Part shown: piece after piece, positions 1 through 6,135 of the stretch
How positions within the stretch are numbered: position 1 is the first letter of the stretch
Layout: the number at the start of each line of letters is the position of its first letter
From: Coriobacteriia bacterium
GTDB lineage: Bacteria; Actinomycetota; Coriobacteriia; Coriobacteriales; UBA8131
Direction: 5' to 3'
NCBI GenBank assembly: GCA_009781525.1
Contig: WQXZ01000081.1
Span: 1 to 7,810 of the forward strand
DNA: 7,810 bases
Notes under the pieces: model-generated
Databases searched by the model: none
What the model saw: only the letters and a program-made list of their open reading frames with translations
What the model was told of the DNA's origin: nothing
Translations under genes and position numbers: made by a program

Positions 1-1
1 C

Positions 2-1252
2 GCAACCTCGCTTGCGACTCGCATCGAGACAGCGATTTCCCAATCCGTAGCGCTACCGAACATCTGCCGCTCGTTTATGAGCAGCCTGAAAGACCTTATT
101 GAGTTGGCTGACAATTCTGCATACAACCAAAGCTACAATTCAGTCAATCTGTGGATAAACACTCGCGTGCGCGACAGTGGCCCGTGGGCTGAGCTTTTCA
201 ATGCTGGTGCGTCGCTGTCGCGGCGGCTGACCGCGCTTTGGCAGGAGTGTCGCGATATTGTGTCGTTTGCCAACGAGTTCGAGGAGCTGGCTGAGGCGCA
301 GGCTGATTTGGCTGGATTAACCTCGGAGCTAGCGCAGTCGATCAGTGTTTTGAACCTGATTTTGAATGGTGACGATGGTGATTATGTATATGCAGCTGAG
401 CTGGATCGTCGTCCTGAACAGCAGACAGACTGCTTGCAGGCGTTTCGGGTTGATGTAGGGGAGGTGTTGGCTGAGGCGTTGTATCCGCAGGCGATGAGTA
501 TTATCTACACCTCGGCGACTCTTGCTACCGGTACGTCGTTTGACTACTTTGCTCGTGCTGTCGGGTTGGCGCACCTGCCTGCCGACTCATGGCGGAGCGT
601 TCAGCTGACTAGCAGCTACGACTTTGATAAGAATATGGCAATCTACCTGCCGAGCGACCTGCCGGAGCCAAATGCTTACGGTTATCGCGATGCTTTGGAA
701 GAGTTGCTGTTTCAGGTGCATACAGCGCTAGGCGGGTCGGTGCTAACGCTGTTTACCAACCGACGTGAAATGGAAGAGCTTTACCGTCGTCTGCGTGACC
801 GCCTGGACGACGAAGGCATTCAGCTCCGCTGCCAGTGGCCAGGCTTTTCAAGTCGCCGCCTGTCGGAGGAGTTTTTAGCTAATCGGGAGCTCTCACTTTT
901 TGCTCTGCGCAGCTTCTGGCAGGGGTTTGACGCGCCAGGTGACACCCTGCGCTGCGTGGTTATTCCCAAGCTGCCATTCGGTTCGCCGACTGATCCACTG
1001 GCTAGCGAACGTGCTCTGCGCGAGCGTGATGCCTGGAAGAACTATGCCCTGCCTGAGGCAATTATCGATTTGCGCCAAGCGGCTGGTCGCCTGATACGCA
1101 GTTCAACTGACCGCGGCGCTCTGATTCTGGCAGATACCCGTCTGTTAACCAAATGGTACGGCAAAGCATTTCTAAACGCGATGCCCAGCCAGCAACGCTA
1201 TACTTTAGACACGGCTTCGATTGCTGAGCAGCTGATTAATTCGGGGCTGTAG
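2..1252 (+). CDS. dinG: DinG/YoaA-family (XPD-like) ATP-dependent DNA helicase, C-terminal part; 5' end cut by window edge
   Basis: The frame is open from base 2, so the gene starts outside the window; the ATG at 77 is internal because coding continues upstream of it. The 416 visible residues carry the second helicase domain of superfamily 2 DinG/XPD-type enzymes, which unwind DNA 5'-3' using ATP. Numbering from the ATG at 77: SATL at 146-149; a strand-helix segment around 221-240 (VLTLFTNRREMEELYRRL); LRSFWQGFDAPG at 278-288, corresponding to motif V; and QAAGRLIRS at 334-342, the motif VI arginine-finger region. The ending ADTRLLTKWYGKAFLNAMP is typical of DinG C-termini. The Walker A/B motifs and the iron-sulphur cysteines of the family would lie in the missing N-terminal part, so whether it is DinG proper, YoaA-like or fused to a DnaQ-type exonuclease cannot be decided. 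Family assignment is firm; the exact symbol is less so. Confidence 0.85.
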   Translation, partial: ATSLATRIETAISQSVALPNICRSFMSSLKDLIELADNSAYNQSYNSVNLWINTRVRDSGPWAELFNAGASLSRRLTALWQECRDIVSFANEFEELAEAQADLAGLTSELAQSISVLNLILNGDDGDYVYAAELDRRPEQQTDCLQAFRVDVGEVLAEALYPQAMSIIYTSATLATGTSFDYFARAVGLAHLPADSWRSVQLTSSYDFDKNMAIYLPSDLPEPNAYGYRDALEELLFQVHTALGGSVLTLFTNRREMEELYRRLRDRLDDEGIQLRCQWPGFSSRRLSEEFLANRELSLFALRSFWQGFDAPGDTLRCVVIPKLPFGSPTDPLASERALRERDAWKNYALPEAIIDLRQAAGRLIRSSTDRGALILADTRLLTKWYGKAFLNAMPSQQRYTLDTASIAEQLINSGL

Positions 1253-1299
1253 GCTGCGGCGATAACCTGCCGATAACGGCTCTAACCGCACAACACACG

Positions 1300-1307
1300 A
1301 GGAGAGG
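1300..1307 (+). promoter_or_regulatory. Shine-Dalgarno site of purD
   Basis: AGGAGAGG lies six bases before the ATG at 1314. It fixes that ATG as the start although the protein then has about eight residues before the usual PurD N-terminus. Confidence 0.8.
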
Positions 1308-1313
1308 TTACCT

Positions 1314-2618
1314 ATGGATGAGATTAACGTGCTGCTTGACGTCTTGGTGCTTGGCTCCGGCGGCAGAGAGCATGCCCTGGTAAAAGCTATACAGCGCTCA
1401 CCGAATGTCGGGAAAGTCTATGCTGCGCCTGGTAACGGCGGAACAGATGTAGACGCCAAGAATGTCAACCTTAACATCAATGATCCAGCTGCTGTTGTTA
1501 CAAAAGCCCAGGAACTGCTAGTTGACCTGGTGGTAATCGGACCTGAGCAGCCACTGGTTAACGGCGTTGCTGACGCTTTACGAGCTGCCGACATACTGGT
1601 TTTCGGACCTGGTGCAGACGGCGCTCGGATCGAAGGTTCAAAGCAGTTCGCCAAAGAGTTTATGGATAAACACGCGTTGCCGACGGCAGCATGGGGCAGG
1701 TTCACCGATGCTGAGAGTGCTCTGAATTATCTTGATAGTCAGGGCGCTCCGATTGTTGTCAAGGCTGATGGCCTTGCTGCTGGCAAAGGCGTGACAGTCG
1801 CAGCCACGCTGGATGAGGCGCGCGATGCGGTTAAAGAGTGCTTTGATGGGCGCTTTGGCTCAGCAGGTATGACTGTTGTGATTGAAGAGTGCCTGACCGG
1901 ACCGGAGTGCTCGCTCTTGGTATTTACAGATGGCTACCGAATGCTGCCGATGGCTCCTGCGCAGGATCATAAGCGGGTAGGCGAGGGCGATACCGGACCG
2001 AATACCGGCGGAATGGGAGTCTATTCACCAGTGCCGATTGTCTCTGAGCAAGAACATGCAGCAATGCTCGATATTATGCAGAAAGCTGTCTCAGGCTTTG
2101 CTGCTGACGAAATTGACTACCGCGGAATTCTTTACGGTGGCTTTATGCTGACACCTACCGGTCCCAAGCTCTTGGAGTTCAACGCCCGCTTCGGTGACCC
2201 GGAAGCACAGGTTCTGCTGCCGCGGCTTGAAAGCGACCTGTTAGAACTGCTGCTCAGAGTAGCAGAGGGAGACCTGATAGACATGGAGCTTGAGTGGTCT
2301 GACGACTGGGTGGTCAGTGTGGTAATGGCATCGGGTGGTTATCCAGGTGATTACGAGACAGGTAAGACCATCACCGGCATCGAGCGCGCTGAGCAGCTCA
2401 GCGGCGTAACGGTTTTTCATGCCGGAACCGCCCTTGATGAGACCGGCCAGCCATACACGACAGGTGGCAGAGTGCTTAATGTAACCGCACAGGCTGCGAG
2501 CTTTAGTGAGGCAAGAGAGCTGGCATACCAGGCAGTGGGGCTGATAGATTTTCAAGATAAGATATTCCGAAGCGATATCGGCGGCAAGGCTATGTTAGGA
2601 AGAGAGGCATGGAGCTAG
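1314..2618 (+). CDS. purD: Phosphoribosylamine-glycine ligase (GAR synthetase)
   Basis: PurD catalyses the second step of de novo purine synthesis: ATP-dependent joining of glycine to 5-phosphoribosylamine, giving glycinamide ribonucleotide in the cytoplasm. The 434-residue length is normal for the monofunctional bacterial enzyme. Visible signatures in order: N-domain loop GSGGREHAL at 14-22; GPEQPLVNG at 76-84; ATP-grasp VVKADGLAAGKGV at 148-160; HKRVGEGDTGPNTGGMG at 219-235, the classic PurD signature; LLEFNARFGDPEAQ at 286-299, with the metal-binding Glu/Asn; and FRSDIG near the end (418-423). The start is supported by AGGAGAGG at 1300-1307, and it adds a short extension (MDEINVLL) before the usual beta-strand DVLVLG. 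It lies 61 bases after the helicase gene with no clear terminator between, and its last 10 bases overlap the next gene. No other purine gene is in the window. Confidence 0.97.
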   Translation: MDEINVLLDVLVLGSGGREHALVKAIQRSPNVGKVYAAPGNGGTDVDAKNVNLNINDPAAVVTKAQELLVDLVVIGPEQPLVNGVADALRAADILVFGPGADGARIEGSKQFAKEFMDKHALPTAAWGRFTDAESALNYLDSQGAPIVVKADGLAAGKGVTVAATLDEARDAVKECFDGRFGSAGMTVVIEECLTGPECSLLVFTDGYRMLPMAPAQDHKRVGEGDTGPNTGGMGVYSPVPIVSEQEHAAMLDIMQKAVSGFAADEIDYRGILYGGFMLTPTGPKLLEFNARFGDPEAQVLLPRLESDLLELLLRVAEGDLIDMELEWSDDWVVSVVMASGGYPGDYETGKTITGIERAEQLSGVTVFHAGTALDETGQPYTTGGRVLNVTAQAASFSEARELAYQAVGLIDFQDKIFRSDIGGKAMLGREAWS

Positions 2619-3904
2619 AGCGCCCAGAACCAGGCATTACGCGCCGCGAGTTTGTCAGCACAGTAGCCAGCGCTGCCGTGTTGACATCGGTTGCTGCAAC
2701 CACTCTTGTTGCCTGTAAAGCAGACGAAGACGAAGACGATGAAGAGTTCGTACCGATCTCAGCGGGAGAAGACCCCGATCCTCTACAGGTTTCAGCTGAG
2801 CAGTTGGTTGCGGCTGTCGAATTCGATGAGCAACCTTTGGCGGATTATCTGACCGAGACATCTCGCTTCACTTTGCCATTTGGCACCATCGTGTATCAGG
2901 TTAACAATGAGTCTGCACTGACATTGACACCTCGTGATGGAGGTAAGGCGCTAATCGATGTTAACCTACTCAACCTGAATTCTGGTCGGTCGATCGTGCT
3001 GCTAAATGAGGCATGCGGCGCTGGCTACGGCCATCCTGATGCCATCATCTATGATGCTCGCGCCAGTGACGCTCTACTTGCCTGGACAGAGTGCGACACC
3101 GCCACACTTCAGTGGCAGTTTTTCATAGCATCGCTTGGTTCCGACCAGGAAGGTAACCTTGTTGTTGGCCAGCCAACGCTGGTTGACGAAGGAGATCCGG
3201 AGTATGAGGTTCCCTCGTTTGCGGTTTTCGGTTTGAAAGCATACTGGTCAGTAATGCCCAACCCCGATGGCTCTGCCAGGTACGAAGATTCGTACCTGAA
3301 AACCATCGTCTACGGTGATGTCGAGGCAGAGATCGTCTACGTTTCACATGGCAGAATGAGTACTTCTCCACTTATAAATCAAGGGCTTTTGACGTTTACG
3401 CCACGAGTCGACACGAATAACATCTACTATCAGCTGACAGCGATGAATATCGCTAACAACCGGCTGGTGACCGGTGCTGTGATGCCGCAGTCAGTCCGGT
3501 TGCTGGACGCGATCTATCTTGACGCTTCGATTTGTTTTTCGATTGAGAACAACTACTCGCACGCCGGCGGGCTGGGCTTCTATGGCACCTATTGGCAGCT
3601 CGATGAAGATCGATGGCTACACCTGTTTCGCAAGCCTTCTGGGCCTCCGGTGCTACTGAATGGTTGGCTAGCAGTGAAGTCGTCGACCCGGGTTATCGTG
3701 ATAGATACAAAAGGAGAGAAGTACTGCTCAATCGCGCCGCTGGCTGACTCCGTTGATTACGGTGACACCCTGGCTGGGTGGGGTTTGCACGAACGGCTGG
3801 CAATATATACCAATGTGAGGAGTACAAACTCACTGTCTACTGCACACGGGGTTCTGCGGGTGTTCAGCCCGGTGATTCGGCAGGCTGAAGAGCCACAAGA
3901 GTGA
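2609..3904 (+). CDS. Tat-exported lipoprotein of unknown function, predicted all-beta (propeller-like)
   Basis: The 431-residue product begins with a twin-arginine motif, TRREFV (11-16), a hydrophobic stretch (17-35) and a lipobox LVAC with Cys36. It therefore looks like a folded-state (Tat) exported lipoprotein fixed to the outer face of the membrane. An acidic linker follows (39-46). The mature part alternates short hydrophobic strands and turns, e.g. DALLAWTEC (154-162), GLKAYWSVM (208-216), GLLTFTPRV (259-267), GWLAVKSS (352-359) and ERLAIYTNV (395-403). That pattern suggests a beta-propeller, but I see no haem, iron-sulphur or catalytic motif. AGGA and GAGAGG at 2597-2607 precede the ATG at 2609, which sits 10 bases inside purD, so the two are probably co-transcribed and translationally coupled. 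The N-terminus would also resemble a general 'Tat pathway signal protein' annotation. Export and lipidation are well supported; function is not known. Confidence 0.85.
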   Translation: MELERPEPGITRREFVSTVASAAVLTSVAATTLVACKADEDEDDEEFVPISAGEDPDPLQVSAEQLVAAVEFDEQPLADYLTETSRFTLPFGTIVYQVNNESALTLTPRDGGKALIDVNLLNLNSGRSIVLLNEACGAGYGHPDAIIYDARASDALLAWTECDTATLQWQFFIASLGSDQEGNLVVGQPTLVDEGDPEYEVPSFAVFGLKAYWSVMPNPDGSARYEDSYLKTIVYGDVEAEIVYVSHGRMSTSPLINQGLLTFTPRVDTNNIYYQLTAMNIANNRLVTGAVMPQSVRLLDAIYLDASICFSIENNYSHAGGLGFYGTYWQLDEDRWLHLFRKPSGPPVLLNGWLAVKSSTRVIVIDTKGEKYCSIAPLADSVDYGDTLAGWGLHERLAIYTNVRSTNSLSTAHGVLRVFSPVIRQAEEPQE

Positions 3905-3967
3905 CCTTGGCTCGATGTGGTGCGTCTCCGAGTAGTATCGCCTGGGCTCGCCTGTTCGTGCAGCGCA

Positions 3968-4015
3968 ACAAAGAGAGGCGCGGCAGATGCGCGCCTCCAA
4001 ATGGATTATCTTTGT
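3968..4015. terminator. Hairpin between convergent genes, likely bidirectional terminator
   Basis: A perfect 8-bp stem GAGGCGCG (3975-3982) / CGCGCCTC (3990-3997) with a 7-base loop lies between two convergent coding regions. Read on the minus strand it is followed at once by TCTTTGTT, so it works best as terminator of the cytochrome transcript, 57 bases past its stop. On the plus strand no U-run follows directly, but ACAAAGA (3968-3974) can also pair with TCTTTGT (4009-4015), giving a second outer stem with an 11-base bulge. Confidence 0.65.
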
Positions 4016-4053
4016 GCTTACCTTTACTCTAAACGGTAAGCTGGGTCTCTATA

Positions 4054-4671
4054 TCAGTGGTCTTCTTGATGGCAATCAGAACAAGGCTCGAAGTAATTAT
4101 CATGATGGCAGCCAAGGCAGATGTCTGAGGCGGTGCCGACAACGCTTTCGATAGGAGCATGAACCTTGTGGCATGATGCGCAGAAGATCTTCTCTGTATG
4201 CTCAGGGCAATCAGGCAGCTCGTGAGGATTGACTGTTGAGCCTACCAGCTCTAGGAATGCAGTAGATTCTGCAGTGTCTTCCGCCAAGCCAGCATCATCA
4301 TGGCAACCACGACCTATGCAGGTTGAGTTCGGGATCTTTGCGTACATCAGTCTGGTTGGATCCGGTGTACCCGAGTAGTTCTCATGTGCTGCGGTCAGTT
4401 TTCCATCTGTATCAAGATGACAACCTGTACAACCGAGTACTGTGTGTGCTGATGCAGCCGTCAGGATGTCGTCCATACTGGCTACTTCAACGCTATGACA
4501 ACTGGTGCAGTCTGAATTCATTGTCCATTCTGGCAGCTCGACAACAGGACCTTCTGGTGGTTTGTCTACAGTGTTCTGCTTGGGAGCACAGCCGACAACC
4601 AGAAGCAGACCTGTCAACAATACTATGAATGACACGATGAATAGATATCTCTTCTGCCTGGTTTTCATCAT
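4054..4671 (-). CDS. Multi-haem c-type cytochrome lipoprotein (five CXXCH plus one CX4CH)
   Basis: The 205-residue product has a basic N-terminus, a hydrophobic segment (about 9-27) and a lipobox VVGC with Cys28, so it should be membrane-anchored outside the cell. Five canonical haem-c sites are visible: CTSCH (55-59), CTGCH (81-85), CASCH (164-168), CLGCH (185-189) and CSDCH (197-201). A sixth, CIGRGCH (118-124), has the wider CX4CH spacing known from some tetrahaem cytochromes c3. Seven further histidines (76, 96, 150, 158, 171, 190, 205) could serve as second axial ligands, which fits bis-His, low-potential haems. Small cytochromes of this kind pass electrons from membrane quinols to extracytoplasmic reductases; the partner here is unknown. 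The gene follows the second surface-protein gene by 43 bases with no clear terminator or promoter. The second Met codon (4668) is an alternative start: only GA-rich sequence (AAAAGAGAG) precedes, closely abutting the first ATG. Confidence 0.92.
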   Translation of the reverse strand: MMKTRQKRYLFIVSFIVLLTGLLLVVGCAPKQNTVDKPPEGPVVELPEWTMNSDCTSCHSVEVASMDDILTAASAHTVLGCTGCHLDTDGKLTAAHENYSGTPDPTRLMYAKIPNSTCIGRGCHDDAGLAEDTAESTAFLELVGSTVNPHELPDCPEHTEKIFCASCHKVHAPIESVVGTASDICLGCHHDNYFEPCSDCHQEDH

Positions 4672-4714
4672 CTCTCTTTTCTCTTACAAATTTAGAAGTT
4701 TCACTGACTCATGA

Positions 4715-5950
4715 TCAGTTGCTGGTTTGACGACGACGATAAACCAGCAGGCTTCCTGCACCAACCACCAGCAGTATAAAGGCTCCTGCCAGCACCCAAA
4801 TCGCCATATCGCCTGTACCTGGTGTGACGGGTTTTTCAGGCTCTTCGATTTCTCTGAAGCCACCCCAGGGGATGTCACAATTCACAGTCTCCCAGTCAGA
4901 ATCAGGAAGACCAGTAATGATGTTTACTAGATTTATACAAACAGAATGTGAATCATATGCTTCCCAAGCAAAGTCAAATTCGCTGTCCTCGTTCTCATCC
5001 GGATCGGTACCTTCACCGATTGCTACGATGGTCAGGTTATTGGTCGTTCCGATATCTTCCGGATTGATATTCCAAACACTGGCTTCGACTATAACTCCGT
5101 AATATAAGTTTATTCTCAAATCACCAGTAACCAACCCAGACAGATAAGCTGCTGCGCCACCTTCGTTCTGGATAACAATTGCAGCTGAAGCATCGCCGGT
5201 TGCAGTGACTGACCCACCAACGACTCTGGCAAATCGATATCCTACAAGGAGTGCAGCTGCCTCATCACCATCAGCGGTTACTGTGCCGCCTGTGATATTG
5301 ATGACTGCATTTCCATCAGCAGCATTTATGGCAATAGGGCCATTCCCGTCGCTTTCAGCACTTACGGTTCCGCCAGAGACAGTAACCCAGCCGTCATTAA
5401 TAACTATTCCGGCAGCATAACCATTGGGGGAGCTTGCACTGACAGTTCCACTGGATACTACTACGTCGTTAAAACCGATAATAGCGATAGCTATGGGAGC
5501 ACTAGCAATAACTGAGCCTCCTGCCACAACTACTCCAACAGCGCCATCAGAATGACCAAGAGTTATCGCAGCAGTATTATTGGAGTTTTCAATTTTCCCA
5601 GATTCGATCCTGAAAACACCTTCGCCTGCAAGGCTTACCAATGCACTGGGAACAACATCACCAGAATACTCTGCTTTCCAAATCACAGTGACCCCATCTG
5701 GAATGTCGATCACTATGCTTGCAGCTATGCCTGTGGCAACACCAATGACTGTTACTGTTGAGGCTGCATCCGAATCAGTGTCGGCGTCTGCAATCGCAGC
5801 ATCAATTGCATTCTCGGCCTGCCCGGCATTCATTCCGGTAATGTCAACATCATAATTAGCTGCAAAAGCCTGACCAACTACGCCGAAACACAGTGACATT
5901 GCTGCAGCAACCGAAATAACCACAGACAGGAGCTTTGCTCTGCTTTTCAT
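4715..5950 (-). CDS. Sortase-anchored surface protein with beta-solenoid repeats (copy A)
   Basis: I start at the ATG (5950-5948), seven bases after AGGAGG, rather than at the TTG just before it; this aligns exactly with the start of the paralogue upstream. The product is 411 residues. Residues 1-30 form a Sec signal peptide (cleavage after AFA). Around 85-97 is IPDGVTVIWKAEYSG, which opens a run of about seven rungs marked by turn motifs at 117, 144, 167, 193, 221, 245 and 271 (SGKI, GGSV, SGTV, GGTV, GGTV, GGSV, SGLV), spaced 23-28 residues apart: a right-handed beta-solenoid pattern. A conserved domain (about 285-366) precedes a Pro/Glu linker, the sorting pentapeptide TPGTG (376-380), a hydrophobic helix and RRRQ. 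It should be displayed on the cell wall or membrane surface. Cys338 and Cys358 could form a disulphide. No enzymatic motif is seen; adhesion, carbohydrate binding or a scaffold role are all possible. Confidence 0.88.
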   Translation of the reverse strand: MKSRAKLLSVVISVAAAMSLCFGVVGQAFAANYDVDITGMNAGQAENAIDAAIADADTDSDAASTVTVIGVATGIAASIVIDIPDGVTVIWKAEYSGDVVPSALVSLAGEGVFRIESGKIENSNNTAAITLGHSDGAVGVVVAGGSVIASAPIAIAIIGFNDVVVSSGTVSASSPNGYAAGIVINDGWVTVSGGTVSAESDGNGPIAINAADGNAVINITGGTVTADGDEAAALLVGYRFARVVGGSVTATGDASAAIVIQNEGGAAAYLSGLVTGDLRINLYYGVIVEASVWNINPEDIGTTNNLTIVAIGEGTDPDENEDSEFDFAWEAYDSHSVCINLVNIITGLPDSDWETVNCDIPWGGFREIEEPEKPVTPGTGDMAIWVLAGAFILLVVGAGSLLVYRRRQTSN

Positions 5951-5957
5951 CAATCTT

Positions 5958-5963
5958 CCTCCT
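5958..5963 (-). promoter_or_regulatory. Shine-Dalgarno site of surface-protein copy A
   Basis: AGGAGG on the minus strand lies seven bases before the ATG at 5950 but only four before the TTG at 5953. The identical seven-base spacing upstream of copy B supports the ATG. Confidence 0.8.
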
Positions 5964-5986
5964 TAAACCTTCCCCGCTTTGTCATA

Positions 5987-5999
5987 GCGATTTCATCGC
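5987..5999 (-). other. Small hairpin in the leader of copy A
   Basis: GCGAT and ATCGC form a 5-bp stem with a 3-base loop, 23 bases upstream of the Shine-Dalgarno site. It is short and could be chance. Confidence 0.3.
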
Positions 6000-6027
6000 G
6001 AAACCCACCCAGCTTTCGCCAAGAGAT

Positions 6028-6055
6028 TGTTACCGAACAGTATACCAAACAAAAC
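6028..6055 (-). promoter_or_regulatory. Promoter of copy A with extended -10, block shared with copy B
   Basis: On the minus strand an 18-base block (6055-6038) reads GTTTTGTTTGGTATACTG. It contains the extended -10 TGGTATACT (hexamer TATACT at 6044-6039) and is followed, after three variable bases, by GGTAACA (6034-6028), where transcription would start. The same arrangement precedes copy B, with only the three variable bases different. No good -35 hexamer is seen 16-18 bases upstream, as expected when the TG extension compensates. Confidence 0.6.
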
Positions 6056-6079
6056 AGGGTGGTTGTTAGCCACCCTGTT
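6047..6079 (-). terminator. Intrinsic terminator of surface-protein copy B
   Basis: Arms at 6053-6062 and 6070-6079 (AACAGGGTGG / CCACCCTGTT) form a perfect 10-bp stem with a 7-base loop. On the minus strand the GC-rich core is followed by TTTTGTTT (6054-6047), the layout of a rho-independent terminator, 56 bases past the stop of copy B. Its U-tract is the first part of the promoter block of copy A. Confidence 0.8.
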
Positions 6080-6135
6080 GATGAATTTTGTTTATCTGTC
6101 AGTCAGATTCGTGGCTATTGCCAAACTACTGCTGC

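Noticed and set aside
1253..1313. Possible repeat CGATAAC twice (1259-1265 and 1271-1277) before purD
   Set aside because: Two 7-base copies in a short spacer, with no -10/-35 or hairpin around them, are not enough to claim an operator.
4323..4628. Plus-strand open frame antisense to the cytochrome
   Set aside because: The opposite strand has an unmistakable multi-haem protein; the antisense translation has no domain or ribosome site.
5205..5855. Repetitive plus-strand frames rich in Thr/Pro/Ser opposite copy A
   Set aside because: They mirror the GGTV rung repeats of the minus-strand gene and have no ribosome site.
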